A stretch of 64,000 bases of DNA from G963675935 sp963823895. Lineage in GTDB: Bacteria; Planctomycetota; Planctomycetia; Pirellulales; Thermoguttaceae. Below, in pieces: positions 19,762 to 29,158 of this stretch. Where the stretch lies: assembly GCA_963823895.1 (NCBI GenBank), contig CAWGNG010000018.1, forward strand, positions 111,481-175,480, in the 5' to 3' direction. The position numbers and the translations under genes are program-made. How positions within the stretch are numbered: position 1 is the first letter of the stretch; every line of letters starts with the position of its first letter. The notes under the pieces are model-generated. The model was not told the origin of the DNA. It saw only the letters and a list, made by a program, of their open reading frames with translations, and did not search any database.

Positions 19762-20766
19762 CTAGCCTCCAGCAGTCTTGCTCAAGCCGGCTACGAGCGC
19801 GCGGACCGTTTCCAGTTGACCGGCGGAGCCGAGACACGTGTTCTTGTGCGCGACCAGCCTAGCGTAGTGCTCCATGAAGGCCGCGCCCGGCACGCGGAAA
19901 TCGACGTTGGCCGGGTTGTCGCGGAAGGACTCGCGGTGAACGGCGTACCAGACCAGCCGGCCGTCGGTGTCGATGTTGACTTTGCAGACGCCGAGTTTAG
20001 CGGCGGGGAGGTACTGTTCTTCGTTGACGCCGAAGGCATTGTCGAGTCTTCCGCCGGCGTTGTTGATCCGCTGCACCCAGGCTTGCGGAACGCTGCTGGA
20101 GCCGTGCAAGACCAAGGGAAATCGCGGCGGCGCCGCGCGCTGAATTTCCCGCAACACGTCGAAACGCAGGTTCTGCTCGCCGGCGAACTTGTAGACGCCG
20201 TGCGAAGTTCCGATGGCGACGCCCAACGAATCGCAGCCGCTGCGGGCGATGAACTCCGCCGCCTGGCCCGGGTCGGTCAAGGCGAGCGTGCTGGCGGCGG
20301 CATCCCCTTTCAGACCGCCGAGTTGGCCCAACTCGGCCTCGACCGCGATCCCCTTGTCGTGGGCGCGATCGACAACGCGGCGGGTGATGTCGATGTTCTC
20401 GTCGAAGGGCTCCCGCGATGCGTCGATCATTACCGAACTGAACAAGCCGCCCTCGATGCAGTCGTAGCAGAGCTGTTCAGTGCCGTGATCGAGATTGACG
20501 GCGAAAATGGCGTCGGCAAAGAAATCTGCCGCCCCACGGACCAGGGCATCGACGACGCTCTTGTGACTGTAGGCGTAGGTGGGACGGCTGATTTGCAGGA
20601 TGAACGGGGCGCTGACGGCCGGATCGGCGGCGTCGCTCAAGGCGTTTAGCTTGCCGAGGTTGCCGCGGAAGAGCCCCATCACCTGTTCGAGATTGTTGAC
20701 GTTGTAGGCGCCCAGGGCGTAACGGCCGTAGGCGTGGCGGTAGAGCTCGGTTGTGGAGACGATCAT
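19762..20766 (-). CDS. Class II fructose-bisphosphate-aldolase-family protein
   Basis: 334 aa from MIVSTTELYRHAYGRYALGAYNV at 20766. Zinc-ligand histidines are in AVNLDHGTEQ, GTSHGVYKF and LVLHGSSSVP; the phosphate-binding VNIDTDGR also fits. The enzyme should cleave a ketose phosphate to DHAP and an aldehyde. Whether the substrate is fructose-1,6-bisphosphate or another ketose phosphate is unknown. Its ATG overlaps the stop of the FucI-like gene (ATGA), so the two are translationally coupled, which argues for a dedicated catabolic role rather than general glycolysis. Confidence 0.88.
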   Translation of the reverse strand: MIVSTTELYRHAYGRYALGAYNVNNLEQVMGLFRGNLGKLNALSDAADPAVSAPFILQISRPTYAYSHKSVVDALVRGAADFFADAIFAVNLDHGTEQLCYDCIEGGLFSSVMIDASREPFDENIDITRRVVDRAHDKGIAVEAELGQLGGLKGDAAASTLALTDPGQAAEFIARSGCDSLGVAIGTSHGVYKFAGEQNLRFDVLREIQRAAPPRFPLVLHGSSSVPQAWVQRINNAGGRLDNAFGVNEEQYLPAAKLGVCKVNIDTDGRLVWYAVHRESFRDNPANVDFRVPGAAFMEHYARLVAHKNTCLGSAGQLETVRALVAGLSKTAGG

Positions 20767-22171
20767 GGATAGAGTTTCATTCCGAGGTAATTGCCCAACG
20801 CCTCCGCAAGGACGTCGCCGAGCAGCGAATGCGTCAACGCGACGTGATGGGGAAAGTGCCGCAGGAGGACGTCGCGATAGAGGTTTGGCAAACCGGGGAC
20901 GCGGCACCAGCCATAGCAGCCGAACGTCGCCTCCTGGCGTTCTTCGATCTGCCCCTCGACTACCAGGGCCTTCCACAGGCCGTCGCCGTCCTGGGTTATG
21001 CGACAGAGCGTCACCGCCGCGGGGCGAAGCGTCATCTCCAGCACGCCCTCGCCGTGGTCGGGGGCGCGCCGCCGCGGGCGACGAGAATCTTATGCACCGC
21101 CATCCGCGGCCGCTCCCGCCCGAACGAGCGCGGGAACGCGCCGCAGTGCCAGAGATTCACCAGTTCATCGTCGGCGTGGTGGAGATTGTTCCAATCGGCC
21201 AAGGCAACGGCGGCGCCGGAGGCCAAGGTGCAGGCGTGCATCGACATCGCTCCCAGGACGTCGGCTTCGCAGGCCGCCGGCAGGCCCACGTCGGAGAAGC
21301 GGCTCATGGTCGTGCAACCGCACACGCCGTAGTGCCGCTGGATCGCCGTCCAGCACTGAATCGCCAGGGCATCCAGCGCGTTCTCTTCGCGCCAGCGGCG
21401 GAGGAACAATTCGAGTTTCGCGCTGCGAACGACGCTGGCCGGCAAGACGCCGGAGGTGTCGGCGTATTGCTGAATGCTGGCGACGATCTCGGCGACTTGC
21501 GGGTCGGCGTCATCGATGGCCGTGGCGGCGGCGATGACTTCGGCCATGTCGATCACCACCGTGGCGGCGCCGAGCCGCTGCAATTGCTTCTCGTCGCAGC
21601 GGCAGGTGCAGAACGGATTCGGCCGTGTCCCCACCTGACCGTAGCGGGCATTGCGGACGCCGTTGACGACGCGGCAGACCCGCGCGAACCAGTCGAGGTC
21701 GTCGGCAAAGGAGCGATCGGCGGGGAAACCGATCGGCCGGCGGGCGACGGAGTACTGCGCGCCGGTCTGCCGCATCGCTTCGCCCAACGACAACAGGCCG
21801 CAGAAGGCGTCGCGGCGGTACGGGGTGGTCTTCGCCAGCGGCTCGTCTTCCTGGCAGCCGAAAAGCAGCACCGGCACGTTCAGCCCGGCGCGGCGGACGG
21901 TCGCGGCCGCCGACTGTTCGTCGCCGAAATTGCAGGCGGCGATGACGATGCCGGCCACGCGCTCGCGGCGGAACAATTCGGCGCACAGTTCCGCCTCGCG
22001 ATGATCTTGCACGCAGCCGCCCTTGGTCTGTTCGGCGGTCGGAGCGACGACGCAGTGACCGGCCTGCCGCATGGCTTCGATCACCTGCCCGCGCATGGCG
22101 GTGGCCAATTGCAGATTGAACGCGCCGCGATGGGCGGGAATGAGTCCGAGGGTAAGTTGCGGTGTCGGCAT
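20763..22171 (-). CDS. L-fucose/arabinose-isomerase-like protein; frameshifted
   Basis: About 468 aa when two frames are joined near 21045. The first frame (start MPTPQLTLGLIPAHRG at 22171) carries the FucI-like N-terminal and central domains (VLLFGCQEDEPL, DAFCGLLSLGEAMRQTG, IQCWTAIQRHYGVCGC). The second carries the C-terminal domain (VTLCRITQDGDGLWKALVVEG, HVALTHSLLGDVL). The break falls in a run of five Cs; six would restore the frame. These proteins interconvert aldoses and ketoses, or are uncharacterised relatives. It is transcribed from operator module B and overlaps the aldolase by 4 bases. Confidence 0.8.
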
Positions 22172-22310
22172 AAGAAACAAGTGAGGTCAGGTTTCAGACA
22201 GGGATTGATGCCCAGCCCTGAACCCGTCCGAAGGGCAGGCACGGCCAGGAGCACGAAATTCCTCGCCATCACTTGCCGCGGTGGGAGAGTCGCCGCGATG
22301 GCGTGCCCGT

Positions 22311-22364
22311 AATTATAATCGCCGCCTCAGACACAAATGCGTCAAACTATCTCGATTTCGCGTC
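22311..22364 (-). promoter_or_regulatory. Operator/promoter module B (FucI-like operon, facing RpiB operon)
   Basis: AATTATAAT at 22311-22319 and half sites TGCGTC at 22338 and CGCGTC at 22359, 21 bp apart, with AAACTATCTCGATTT between. Spacing from -10 to half sites matches module A base for base. Orientation fits leftward transcription of the FucI-like/aldolase pair; the rightward RpiB gene starts 74 bases on the other side. Confidence 0.75.
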
Positions 22365-22437
22365 GCCGGCTTTGTTGCCGCCGCCGCTGCGGATACGATA
22401 GACAAAGGGAAATCGGGTGATTACAAAGGACCGGCTG

Positions 22438-22926
22438 ATGAGCAGAAATACGATCTGGATCGGCAACGATCACGGCGGGTATGAATTGAAGGGGGAATTA
22501 TTAAAATGGATGGCGGAGAAGAATATCCCCTGCCACGACGTCGGCTGCCACTCGACGGAGATTGTCCGCTATCCGTACTATGCCGCCCGGGTGGCTGAGG
22601 CGGTGTTGCGCGGCGAGGCGGAGCGAGGAATCCTGATCTGTTCCACCGGCATCGGCATGAGCATTATCGCCAACCGCTATGCGGGGATTCGCGCCGCGCT
22701 CTGCACCAGCACGTACATGGGCCGCATGACCCGCGCCCACAACGACTCGAACGTCCTTTGCCTGGGCGGGAAGATCACCGGCGTTGCGGAAGCCCTCGAC
22801 ATTCTCGACGTCTGGCTCACAACGCCGTATGAAGGCGGGCGGCACGACATTTCCCTGGGGTTGATCGCCCAGGCGGAAGCGGCCTTGGGAAAAGGGAGCG
22901 TGTGGGAGGGAAAGGACGGGGAATGA
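22438..22926 (+). CDS. RpiB/LacAB-family sugar-phosphate isomerase
   Basis: 162 aa from MSRNTIWIGNDHGGYELK, with AAAGGA 8 bases upstream. The RpiB fold is clear: GNDHGGYELKGELL, CSTGIGMSIIANRYAGIRAAL with Cys68 as the likely base, and HNDSNVLCLGGKITG. The family isomerises ribose-5-phosphate, galactose-6-phosphate, allose-6-phosphate or tetrose phosphates. The usual CGTGIG is CSTGIG here, so the exact substrate is open. First gene of a rightward operon continuing through the iron alcohol dehydrogenase and split transketolase. Confidence 0.88.
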   Translation: MSRNTIWIGNDHGGYELKGELLKWMAEKNIPCHDVGCHSTEIVRYPYYAARVAEAVLRGEAERGILICSTGIGMSIIANRYAGIRAALCTSTYMGRMTRAHNDSNVLCLGGKITGVAEALDILDVWLTTPYEGGRHDISLGLIAQAEAALGKGSVWEGKDGE

Positions 22927-22980
22927 GCGATGGCCCGTCCGCGCACGACGCCTGCTCCTTCACTCAGCGGAGAATGACTC

Positions 22981-24246
22981 ATGCAATTCGAGACCGCCAA
23001 ACGACTTATCCGGCATTTCAAGGGGGACAAGTACATCTATGGGTTCGACGTCCTCGCCCGCGCGGGCCAGGCGGCGGCGGGACTCGGCGGCCGTGCGGTG
23101 ATCGTGCGCGACACTTTTCCCGGCAGCGATGGATTCGTGAAACAGATCGAAGCGTCGCTGGGCACTGCCGGCGTCGCGGTATTGGATATTGTTGACGGGG
23201 CCGCGGCGAATGCCCCGCGTGAAGACGTCGCCAGGATCACCGCCGCGCTGGTGCGGCGAACGCCCGGCGTCGTGGTGAGTTTTGGCGGGGGGAGCACGAT
23301 CGATGCCGTCAAGGCCGCCGCAGTTTTGTGCGTCTTGGGCGGCGGGGTGGACGACTACTTTGGCACGGGCCTGGTGAGCCAAGCCCTGACGAAGGCCGGT
23401 ACGAGGCTCACGCCGCACCTGGCGATTCAGACTGCCGCCAGTTCCGCGGCACACTTGACGAAGTATTCCAACATCACCGATCTGCGGACGCAGCAAAAAA
23501 AGCTGATCGTGGATGAGGCGATCGTGCCGCCGTCGGCGTTGTTCGACTACCAGACGACCCTGGGGGCTCCCGCGTCGTTGACGATCGACGGCGGGCTCGA
23601 CGCGGTGGCCCACTGCTTGGAGGTGCTCTACAGCGCCGTCGGCAAACCTCACTACGCCGAGATGGAAGAGGTGGCGGGGGAGGCCGTCGCTCTGGTGCTG
23701 CAATGCCTGCCGCGGGTCGTGAAGAATCCGCAAGATCGCCAGGCACGGGAGGCGATCGGCCTGGCTGCCGATTTGGGCGGATACGCGATCATGCTGGGCG
23801 GCACGAACGGCGCCCATCTCACCAGCTTCTCGCTGATCGACATCCTCAGCCACGGCCGGGCGTGTGCGATCTTGAACCCCTATTACACGGTGCTCTTTGC
23901 CTCGGCGATCCAACGGCCGTTGCGGCTGGTTGCCGAGGTTTGCCGGGAGAGCGGATTGGGCGGGCCGGGCATCGAGTCGCTGTCGGGGCGCGAGTTGGCC
24001 GTTGCGGTGGCCGAGGCGCTGATCAGCTTCGAGCGGCAATTGGGCATCCCCGCGACGCTTGGCGAAGTGCCGGGCTTCGGCCCCGCGCATATCGAGCGGG
24101 CTTTGGCGGCCGCGAAAAGCCCGCAACTAAAAATGAAACTCGAAAACATGCCGGCGCCGCTGACCGCGGAGATGGTGGACGATTACCTTGGCCCGCTGCT
24201 CGATGCGGCCGCCAGCGGCGATCTCGATCGAATCAAAAGTCTGTAG
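22981..24246 (+). CDS. Iron-containing alcohol dehydrogenase
   Basis: 421 aa. NAD(P)-binding motif GGGSTIDAVKAAAVL and metal-ligand region GGLDAVAHCLE, GAHLTSFS and SHGRACAILNPYY (Asp plus three His) are visible. It should oxidise an alcohol or reduce an aldehyde produced by the pathway, for example a C2-C4 sugar-derived aldehyde. It lies 54 bases after the RpiB-like gene and 11 bases before the transketolase N-terminal subunit, so co-transcription is very likely. Confidence 0.9.
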   Translation: MQFETAKRLIRHFKGDKYIYGFDVLARAGQAAAGLGGRAVIVRDTFPGSDGFVKQIEASLGTAGVAVLDIVDGAAANAPREDVARITAALVRRTPGVVVSFGGGSTIDAVKAAAVLCVLGGGVDDYFGTGLVSQALTKAGTRLTPHLAIQTAASSAAHLTKYSNITDLRTQQKKLIVDEAIVPPSALFDYQTTLGAPASLTIDGGLDAVAHCLEVLYSAVGKPHYAEMEEVAGEAVALVLQCLPRVVKNPQDRQAREAIGLAADLGGYAIMLGGTNGAHLTSFSLIDILSHGRACAILNPYYTVLFASAIQRPLRLVAEVCRESGLGGPGIESLSGRELAVAVAEALISFERQLGIPATLGEVPGFGPAHIERALAAAKSPQLKMKLENMPAPLTAEMVDDYLGPLLDAAASGDLDRIKSL

Positions 24247-24257
24247 AGGGTACGGCG

Positions 24258-25169
24258 ATGGTCATTCCGCTTCCCGGCAGGGAACTGGACGTGCGGGCGG
24301 TGCTGCAAGAGCCGCATCGCCCGAAGAAGGCCGCCATGCTGCAATACATGGCGCAGCGCTTTCGCGTCGCCGTGCTCGACGTGCTGCACGACAAGGGGAC
24401 GGGACATTGGGGCGGGGCCTCTTCGGCGGCCGAGTTGCTGACCGCGCTCTACTTCGATGCCATAAACGTTCGTCCCGACGAACCCGCCTGGCCGGGCCGC
24501 GATCGGCTCGTGCTCAGCAAGGGGCACGCCTCCTGCATGCTCTACGCCGTGCTGGCCCACCGCGGCTTCTTCCTCGCGGCGGAACTCGACAGTTTTCGCC
24601 AACTCGACAGCCGGCTGCAAGGACACCCCTGCATGACGAGCACCCCCGGGGTGGACATGTCGACGGGCTCGCTGGGGCACGGCGTCTCCGTGGCCCTCGG
24701 CATGGCGCTGGCCGGCCGCTTGCAGGAGCGAAACTACTGGAGTTACGTGCTGGTCGGCGAAGGCGATCTCGACGAGGGGCAGACCTGGGAGGCGCTGATG
24801 GCGGCGGCGAAGTTTCGGCCGCCGCGGTTGCTCCTCATGGTCGATTACAACAAAGTGCAACTCGACGGCCCCAGCGACGTGGTAATGCCCTTGGATCCGC
24901 TGGCGGAGAAGTTTCGCGCTTTCAACTGGCGTGTGGCGGCGAAGGTCTACGACGGGCACAACGTTGCCGACGTGCTGGCTTCGCTCGAATGGGCGAAACA
25001 GCAGCACGGCGGGCCGTTGGCGATCATCTATCGCACCTGCAAGGGCCGCGGCGTCTCCTTCATGGAGAACAACGCTTATTGGCACGGCGCCCCCGTCGAC
25101 AACGCCAGCTACGCCGAAGCCCGGCGGGAACTGCTGCAAACGCTGAATGAACTGGAGGCGCGGTTGTGA
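24258..25169 (+). CDS. Transketolase, N-terminal (TPP-binding) subunit
   Basis: 303 aa. Split transketolase: this half holds the pyrophosphate-binding domain, with GHWGGASSAAELLTALYF, SKGHASCMLYAVLAHRG, MSTGSLGHGVSVALGMA and the TPP/Mg motif VGEGDLDEGQTWEALMAAA followed by DYNKVQLDG. It pairs with the next gene, which overlaps it by 4 bases (GTGA). Split transketolases outside the pentose-phosphate cluster are typical of specialised catabolic operons, including those for D-apiose and sulfoquinovose (from memory). Here it stands with an RpiB-like isomerase and an iron alcohol dehydrogenase. Confidence 0.93.
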   Translation: MVIPLPGRELDVRAVLQEPHRPKKAAMLQYMAQRFRVAVLDVLHDKGTGHWGGASSAAELLTALYFDAINVRPDEPAWPGRDRLVLSKGHASCMLYAVLAHRGFFLAAELDSFRQLDSRLQGHPCMTSTPGVDMSTGSLGHGVSVALGMALAGRLQERNYWSYVLVGEGDLDEGQTWEALMAAAKFRPPRLLLMVDYNKVQLDGPSDVVMPLDPLAEKFRAFNWRVAAKVYDGHNVADVLASLEWAKQQHGGPLAIIYRTCKGRGVSFMENNAYWHGAPVDNASYAEARRELLQTLNELEARL

Positions 25170-26113
25170 ATCCCGTGCAGACGGCAATGCGAGATGCGTT
25201 TGGCGAGGCGCTGCTGGCGCTGGCCCCCGCGCATCCGGAAATGGTCGTGCTCGACGCCGACGTCTCCTCCAGCACCCGCACCGCGGCCTTCGGCAAACAG
25301 TATCCCGACCGCTTCTTCAACGTCGGCGTTGCTGAAGCGAACATGGTCGATATCGCCGCCGGCATGGCGACCTGCGGGCTGCGGCCGGTGGTCAGCACGT
25401 TCGCCATCTTCCTCGCCGCCAAGGCCGCCGACCAAATCCAAAACATCGTTTGCTACAACAATCTCCCCGTCGTGCTGGCCGGCAATTATGCCGGGCTGTC
25501 AGATTCCTACGACGGCGCCAGCCATCAGTCGATTAGCGACGTTGCCGTTTTGCGAGCAATGCCAAACTTGACGGTCGTCGTGCCGGCCGACGCGGTCGAG
25601 GCGGCCCAGGCGTTGCAGGCGGCTCTTGTCCGTCGGGGCCCGACGTACCTCCGCCTTTGCCGCAATCCGACGCCGCGGTTGTTCGACGGACAAGAGCCGT
25701 TGGAGATCGGCCGCATTCGCAAACTCCGCGACGGCGGCGATTTGACCATCGCGGTTTGCGGTGTGCCGACCTTCATGGCCATCGAGGCCGCCGAACGACT
25801 TGCGAGGTGCGGCGTTGCGGTCGATCTGCTGGAGGTGTCGACGGTCAAGCCGCTGGACGCGGAGGCGCTGGCAACGTCCGCCCGCAAGACGGGCAAGGTG
25901 CTCAGCGTCGAAGAGCACACGGTTTGCGGCGGACTGGGCGGCGCGGTGGCCGAACTTCTCGGCAAAATCGCGCCGGCGGCGATGCGGATGATCGGAATCG
26001 ACGATCGCTTCGGCGAGTCGGGCGAGTACTTGCCGCTGCTGGAAAAGTACGGCATCTCGGCGAGGCGGATCGAGGCGGAGGCCCTGACTCTGCTCCAAGG
26101 AGGGCGGGCATGA
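25166..26113 (+). CDS. Transketolase, C-terminal (pyrimidine-binding) subunit
   Basis: 315 aa from a GTG at 25166 that overlaps the stop of the partner subunit. It supplies the pyrimidine-binding and C-terminal domains (LDADVSSSTRTAAFGKQYPD, NVGVAEANMVDIAAGMATCG, AGLSDSYDGASHQSISDVAVLR, VLSVEEHTVCGGLGGAVAE). Together with the upstream subunit it moves a two-carbon ketol unit between sugar phosphates. It is followed by a sugar isomerase gene at an ATGA overlap, so all three are one translationally coupled block. Confidence 0.93.
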   Translation: MNPVQTAMRDAFGEALLALAPAHPEMVVLDADVSSSTRTAAFGKQYPDRFFNVGVAEANMVDIAAGMATCGLRPVVSTFAIFLAAKAADQIQNIVCYNNLPVVLAGNYAGLSDSYDGASHQSISDVAVLRAMPNLTVVVPADAVEAAQALQAALVRRGPTYLRLCRNPTPRLFDGQEPLEIGRIRKLRDGGDLTIAVCGVPTFMAIEAAERLARCGVAVDLLEVSTVKPLDAEALATSARKTGKVLSVEEHTVCGGLGGAVAELLGKIAPAAMRMIGIDDRFGESGEYLPLLEKYGISARRIEAEALTLLQGGRA

Positions 26114-26934
26114 AACTCGGTCTGGCGGTAGCGGCGGCGGACGCGATTCCCAGCGCCTTCGTGGTCTTCCGCGATGACCTTTGCCGCTGCGTTGACCGCG
26201 CGGCGGCCTTGGGTTACGACGGCGTCGAACTGGCCCTGCTGACGGCCGAACAGGTCGAGGTGGCCCAGATGAAACGCCGCCTGGCGGCTACGGGCATGGA
26301 AATCCCCTGCATCTCCTCGGGACAGGTGTTTGCCGCCGACGGCCTCTACTTCACACACCGCGATGCGAGCGTCCGCGACGCCGCCGTGGCGCGGATTATC
26401 GGCATGGTCCGCCTCGCCGCCGAGTTTGGGGCCAAAGTCAATACCGGTCGCGTCCGCGGCACAATCGACCCCGGCGACGATCCGGCCCTGGCCAGAGGGC
26501 GTTATCTGGAGTGTCTCGACCGCGTGGCCGACGTGGCCGAGCCGCTCGCGGTCGAGCTGATCGTTGAGCCGGTAAACCGCTACGAGGTCAACTTCATCAA
26601 CAACTGCGACGAGGGGCTGGAAGTGGTGAAACAGAGCGGGCGGCCGTGCGTCAAGCTGATGCCCGATCTGTTCCACATGAACATCGAAGACGCATCGTTT
26701 CGCCATGCGTTCGAGGCGGCGAAGGCGTACATCAGCTATATTCACGTCGCCGACAGCAACCGGCTGGCCCCGGGCTGGGGACATTTGCCCTTTGACGAGA
26801 TATTCCAAATCATCGACAACATCGGTTACGACGGTTATCTGACGGCGGAGATTCTTCCCCAGCCCGACCCCGACCAAGCCGCGGCCCAGGCGATCACGTT
26901 CCTGCGGCGCAGATTCCATCCAGAGCGTTCCTAA
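26110..26934 (+). CDS. TIM-barrel sugar (phosphate) isomerase/epimerase
   Basis: 274 aa. AP-endonuclease-2-like TIM barrel of the hydroxypyruvate isomerase / tagatose-3-epimerase type. Metal ligands appear as Glu in LIVEPVNRYEVNF, Asp in KLMPDLFHMNIED, His in YIHVADSNRLAPGWGH and Glu in LTAEILPQPD. It probably epimerises or isomerises a ketose. ATGA overlap with the transketolase C subunit and 26 bases to the amidohydrolase place it in the same operon. Confidence 0.88.
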   Translation: MKLGLAVAAADAIPSAFVVFRDDLCRCVDRAAALGYDGVELALLTAEQVEVAQMKRRLAATGMEIPCISSGQVFAADGLYFTHRDASVRDAAVARIIGMVRLAAEFGAKVNTGRVRGTIDPGDDPALARGRYLECLDRVADVAEPLAVELIVEPVNRYEVNFINNCDEGLEVVKQSGRPCVKLMPDLFHMNIEDASFRHAFEAAKAYISYIHVADSNRLAPGWGHLPFDEIFQIIDNIGYDGYLTAEILPQPDPDQAAAQAITFLRRRFHPERS

Positions 26935-26960
26935 TCCCTAGCCCCTAGTCCCCTCCTCCC

Positions 26961-27794
26961 ATGCGACTTGACTGCCATCAACACTTCTGGCACTACGTCC
27001 ACAGCGAACATCGCTGGATGACCGAGCGGATGGATGCCTTGCGGCGCGATTATCTGCCGGGGGAGCTGGCGCCGCTGCTGCAATCTGTCGGTTTCGACGG
27101 CTCGATTGCCGTGCAGGGCCGGCAGATCGTCGCGGAGACCCGCTGGCTGCTGGAATTAGCCGACCAGTACGATTTTATCAAGGGGGTCGTCGGTTGGATC
27201 GATTTGCGATCGCCGCGGGTGCGGGAACAACTGGAGGAGTTCGCCGGGCGCCCGAAGCTGGTGGGCGTGCGGCACGTCGTCTGCGAAGAGCCGGACGATT
27301 TCATGTTGCAGCCGGAGTTTCGTCGCGGCATCGCGGCACTGGAAGAGTTTGATCTGACGTACGATCTGCTCGTCTTTCCGCGTCAACTGCCGGCGGCGGT
27401 GAAGTTGGCCGCCGAGTTTCCGCGGCAGTCCTTTGTGCTCAACCATCTTGGCAGGCCCGCGATCCGCAATCGCGAGATGACGCCGTGGCGCGAAGACCTG
27501 CGGGCGTTGGCCCGCTGCGGCAACGTCTACTGCAAGCTCTCGGGCCTGGCCAACGAAGCGGTGTGGCAGCAGTGGCAAGCGGCGGAGTTCCGCCCGTATC
27601 TCGACATCGCGCTGGAGGCGTTCGGCCCGCGGGGTGTGATGATCGGTTCCGACTGGCCGGTTTGCACCCTCTCCGGCGATTATGCAGCGGTGATGCAGAT
27701 CGTCATTGACTATGTCGAGCAGTTTCCTGCCGCGGTTCGTGAAGACATTCTCGGCGGCAACTGCGCACGTGTTTACGGCGTTGACGAAGCTTAG
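26961..27794 (+). CDS. Amidohydrolase-2 family sugar lactonase (L-fucono-/rhamnonolactonase-like)
   Basis: 277 aa of the COG3618 TIM-barrel family. Metal motif MRLDCHQHFWHY (H-x-H) at the N-terminus, FVLNHLGRPAI with a His ligand, and IGSDWPVCTLSGDY with the catalytic Asp. Members open aldonolactones from L-fucose, L-rhamnose or related sugars. The combination with a dehydrogenase and isomerases in this operon fits an oxidative branch, but the sugar is not known. Confidence 0.85.
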   Translation: MRLDCHQHFWHYVHSEHRWMTERMDALRRDYLPGELAPLLQSVGFDGSIAVQGRQIVAETRWLLELADQYDFIKGVVGWIDLRSPRVREQLEEFAGRPKLVGVRHVVCEEPDDFMLQPEFRRGIAALEEFDLTYDLLVFPRQLPAAVKLAAEFPRQSFVLNHLGRPAIRNREMTPWREDLRALARCGNVYCKLSGLANEAVWQQWQAAEFRPYLDIALEAFGPRGVMIGSDWPVCTLSGDYAAVMQIVIDYVEQFPAAVREDILGGNCARVYGVDEA

Positions 27795-27812
27795 AATTGG
27801 CGAGGAAACCAG

Positions 27813-27864
27813 TGTCGCCTTTCGCTCCGCGAAAGCGGCGTTCTTTCGCGGAGCGAAAGGCGAC
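27813..27864. repeat. GTCGCCTTTCGC palindromic repeat, copy 3
   Basis: Near-perfect inverted repeat: GTCGCCTTTCGCTCCGCGAAAG against CTTTCGCGGAGCGAAAGGCGAC, with a spacer of about 8 bases. It lies between the lactonase-like gene and the next isomerase, inside the presumed operon, and could form a strong intercistronic hairpin. Confidence 0.85.
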
Positions 27865-27893
27865 ATTCCACAACCCCTGACGAAAGGGTTCCC

Positions 27894-28900
27894 ATGAAAC
27901 TCGGCCTGGAATCGTACAGCGTGCGTAATTCTGGACTTGACCCCGTGGGGGTCGTCCGCCTGGCAAACGAACTGGGTTTGCAGGGCGTGTTGTTCGAACA
28001 TGAGTCCCTTCAACTCCTTTCGCGATGCGGATTTGGCGGCCATCCGCAAGACGGCGGACGACTTGGGCTTGTACATCGAATTCGGCATGGGATCGGTGTT
28101 TCATTGGCACCCGATGGCGGAAAAGGGGAGGAACCTGCTGGCCGACGCCGGCTACAACATCGATGTCTCCGAGGCAAAGATCGTGATCCACCACCTCGAC
28201 ATAGCCCGCAAGCTCGGTTCCCCGCTGCTGCGTTGCGTGGGCGTGACCTGGCCGGTGCGCGACGGCGGCCAGGACATGGTCGCCCTGGCCGATAGGGCGG
28301 TCGCCATTCTCCGCGCGGCCTGCCCAGCGGCGGAGGAGATGGGCTTGAAGATCGCGATGGAGAACCACGCCGATTTTACCGCCCGCGAGCTTGTCGGCAT
28401 TCTCGCGCGGGTAGGCAGCCCGGCGTTCGGCTTCACCGTCGACTGCGGCAACCTGGTTTTCGATCTGGACGATCCGCTGCGGGTGGCCGAGATCATGGCC
28501 CCCTACGCCTTGACCACGCATTACAAAAACTACCGCGTGCTCCGCACGCCGCAAGGGATAGCGATGGGGAACTGCGCTGGGAGAGGGGGAGATCGACATC
28601 GTGCGAATTGCGGAGATGCTCGGCCGTCACCATCCGCAGATCACGATCAACATCGAGATCCATCCGCAGTACGGGCCTTTCAGGCTCGATTTGTTCGACA
28701 AGACGTTTTTTGCCCGCCATGCGCCGCCGCCGGGCGACGGTCTGGTCTGGTATCTGGAGCGGGCGTGGCCGAAGGAAATTCTCCCGACCCTTCCGGCCAG
28801 CCTGCCCGACGGCCGGCCGGCCTGGCAGCTCGAATATGAGCTCTTGAAGCAATCGGTCGGCTGGGCAAAAAAGCGACTCGCACACCTTTTGTCCAACTAA
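27894..28900 (+). CDS. Second TIM-barrel sugar isomerase/epimerase; two frameshifts
   Basis: About 335 aa if three frames are joined (breaks near 28000 and 28570). The first piece reads MKLGLESYSVRNSGLDPVG; the central piece carries GLYIEFGMGSVFHWHP, LGSPLLRCVGVTW, IAMENHADFTARELVGIL, FTVDCGNLVFDLDDPLRVAEIM and THYKNYRV; the last carries LGEGEIDIVRIAEML, ITINIEIHPQYGPFRLD and a C-terminal tail. Metal ligands Glu, Asp, His and Glu of the family can be placed. Good SD-like GAAAGGG before the ATG. Both breaks are compatible with one-base deletions in otherwise conserved sequence. Confidence 0.75.
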
Positions 28901-28931
28901 GGTGAGGCGTCAGAATAAGTTGGCGAATTCC

Positions 28932-29074
28932 CCTGATGGGTTTTGACAAACAAAATCGGTAATGTGTCTGTAGGGAACGCCCTCCGCGGCGTTCCGAGCG
29001 GCGGAACGGGACGGAGCCCGTTCCCTACAGCTCCCGGCATGGCGCCACCGATTTTGGCTGTCAAAACCGATTAG
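28932..29074. mobile_element. MITE sharing ends with the neighbouring IS630-type element
   Basis: A 143-bp non-coding block with terminal inverted repeats CCTGATGGGTTTTGACA(AA)CA and TG(GC)TGTCAAAACCGATTAG. The same end sequences bound the transposase-bearing element 80 bases to the right. It contains one GTAGGGAACGCCCTCCGCG palindrome. It looks like a deletion derivative mobilised by the IS630-type transposase. Confidence 0.6.
28970..29029. repeat. GGGAACGCCCTCCGCGGCGTTCC palindrome, copy 1
   Basis: GTAGGGAACGCCCTCCGCGG followed by GCGGAACGGGACGGAGCCCGTTCCCTAC. Outer arms GTAGGGAACG and CGTTCCCTAC pair, with inner GGAACGCC-type palindromes. It forms the body of the MITE. Confidence 0.75.
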
Positions 29075-29158
29075 GGAACGCCCTCCGCGGCGTTCCGGGA
29101 GCGGACGAAAACGGCGTTTTCCTCGTCGGCACGGAACGCCGCGGAGGGCGTTCCCTAA
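29072..29158. repeat. GGGAACGCCCTCCGCGGCGTTCC palindrome, copy 2
   Basis: Perfect arms TTAGGGAACGCCCTCCGCGG and CCGCGGAGGGCGTTCCCTAA flank a second palindrome GGCGTTCCG. It fills the space between the MITE and the IS630-type element. Confidence 0.8.

Noticed and set aside
28970..29158. Possible CRISPR array from repeated GGGAACGCC words
   Set aside because: The copies are inverted relative to each other and form palindromes; no regular direct repeats or spacers.
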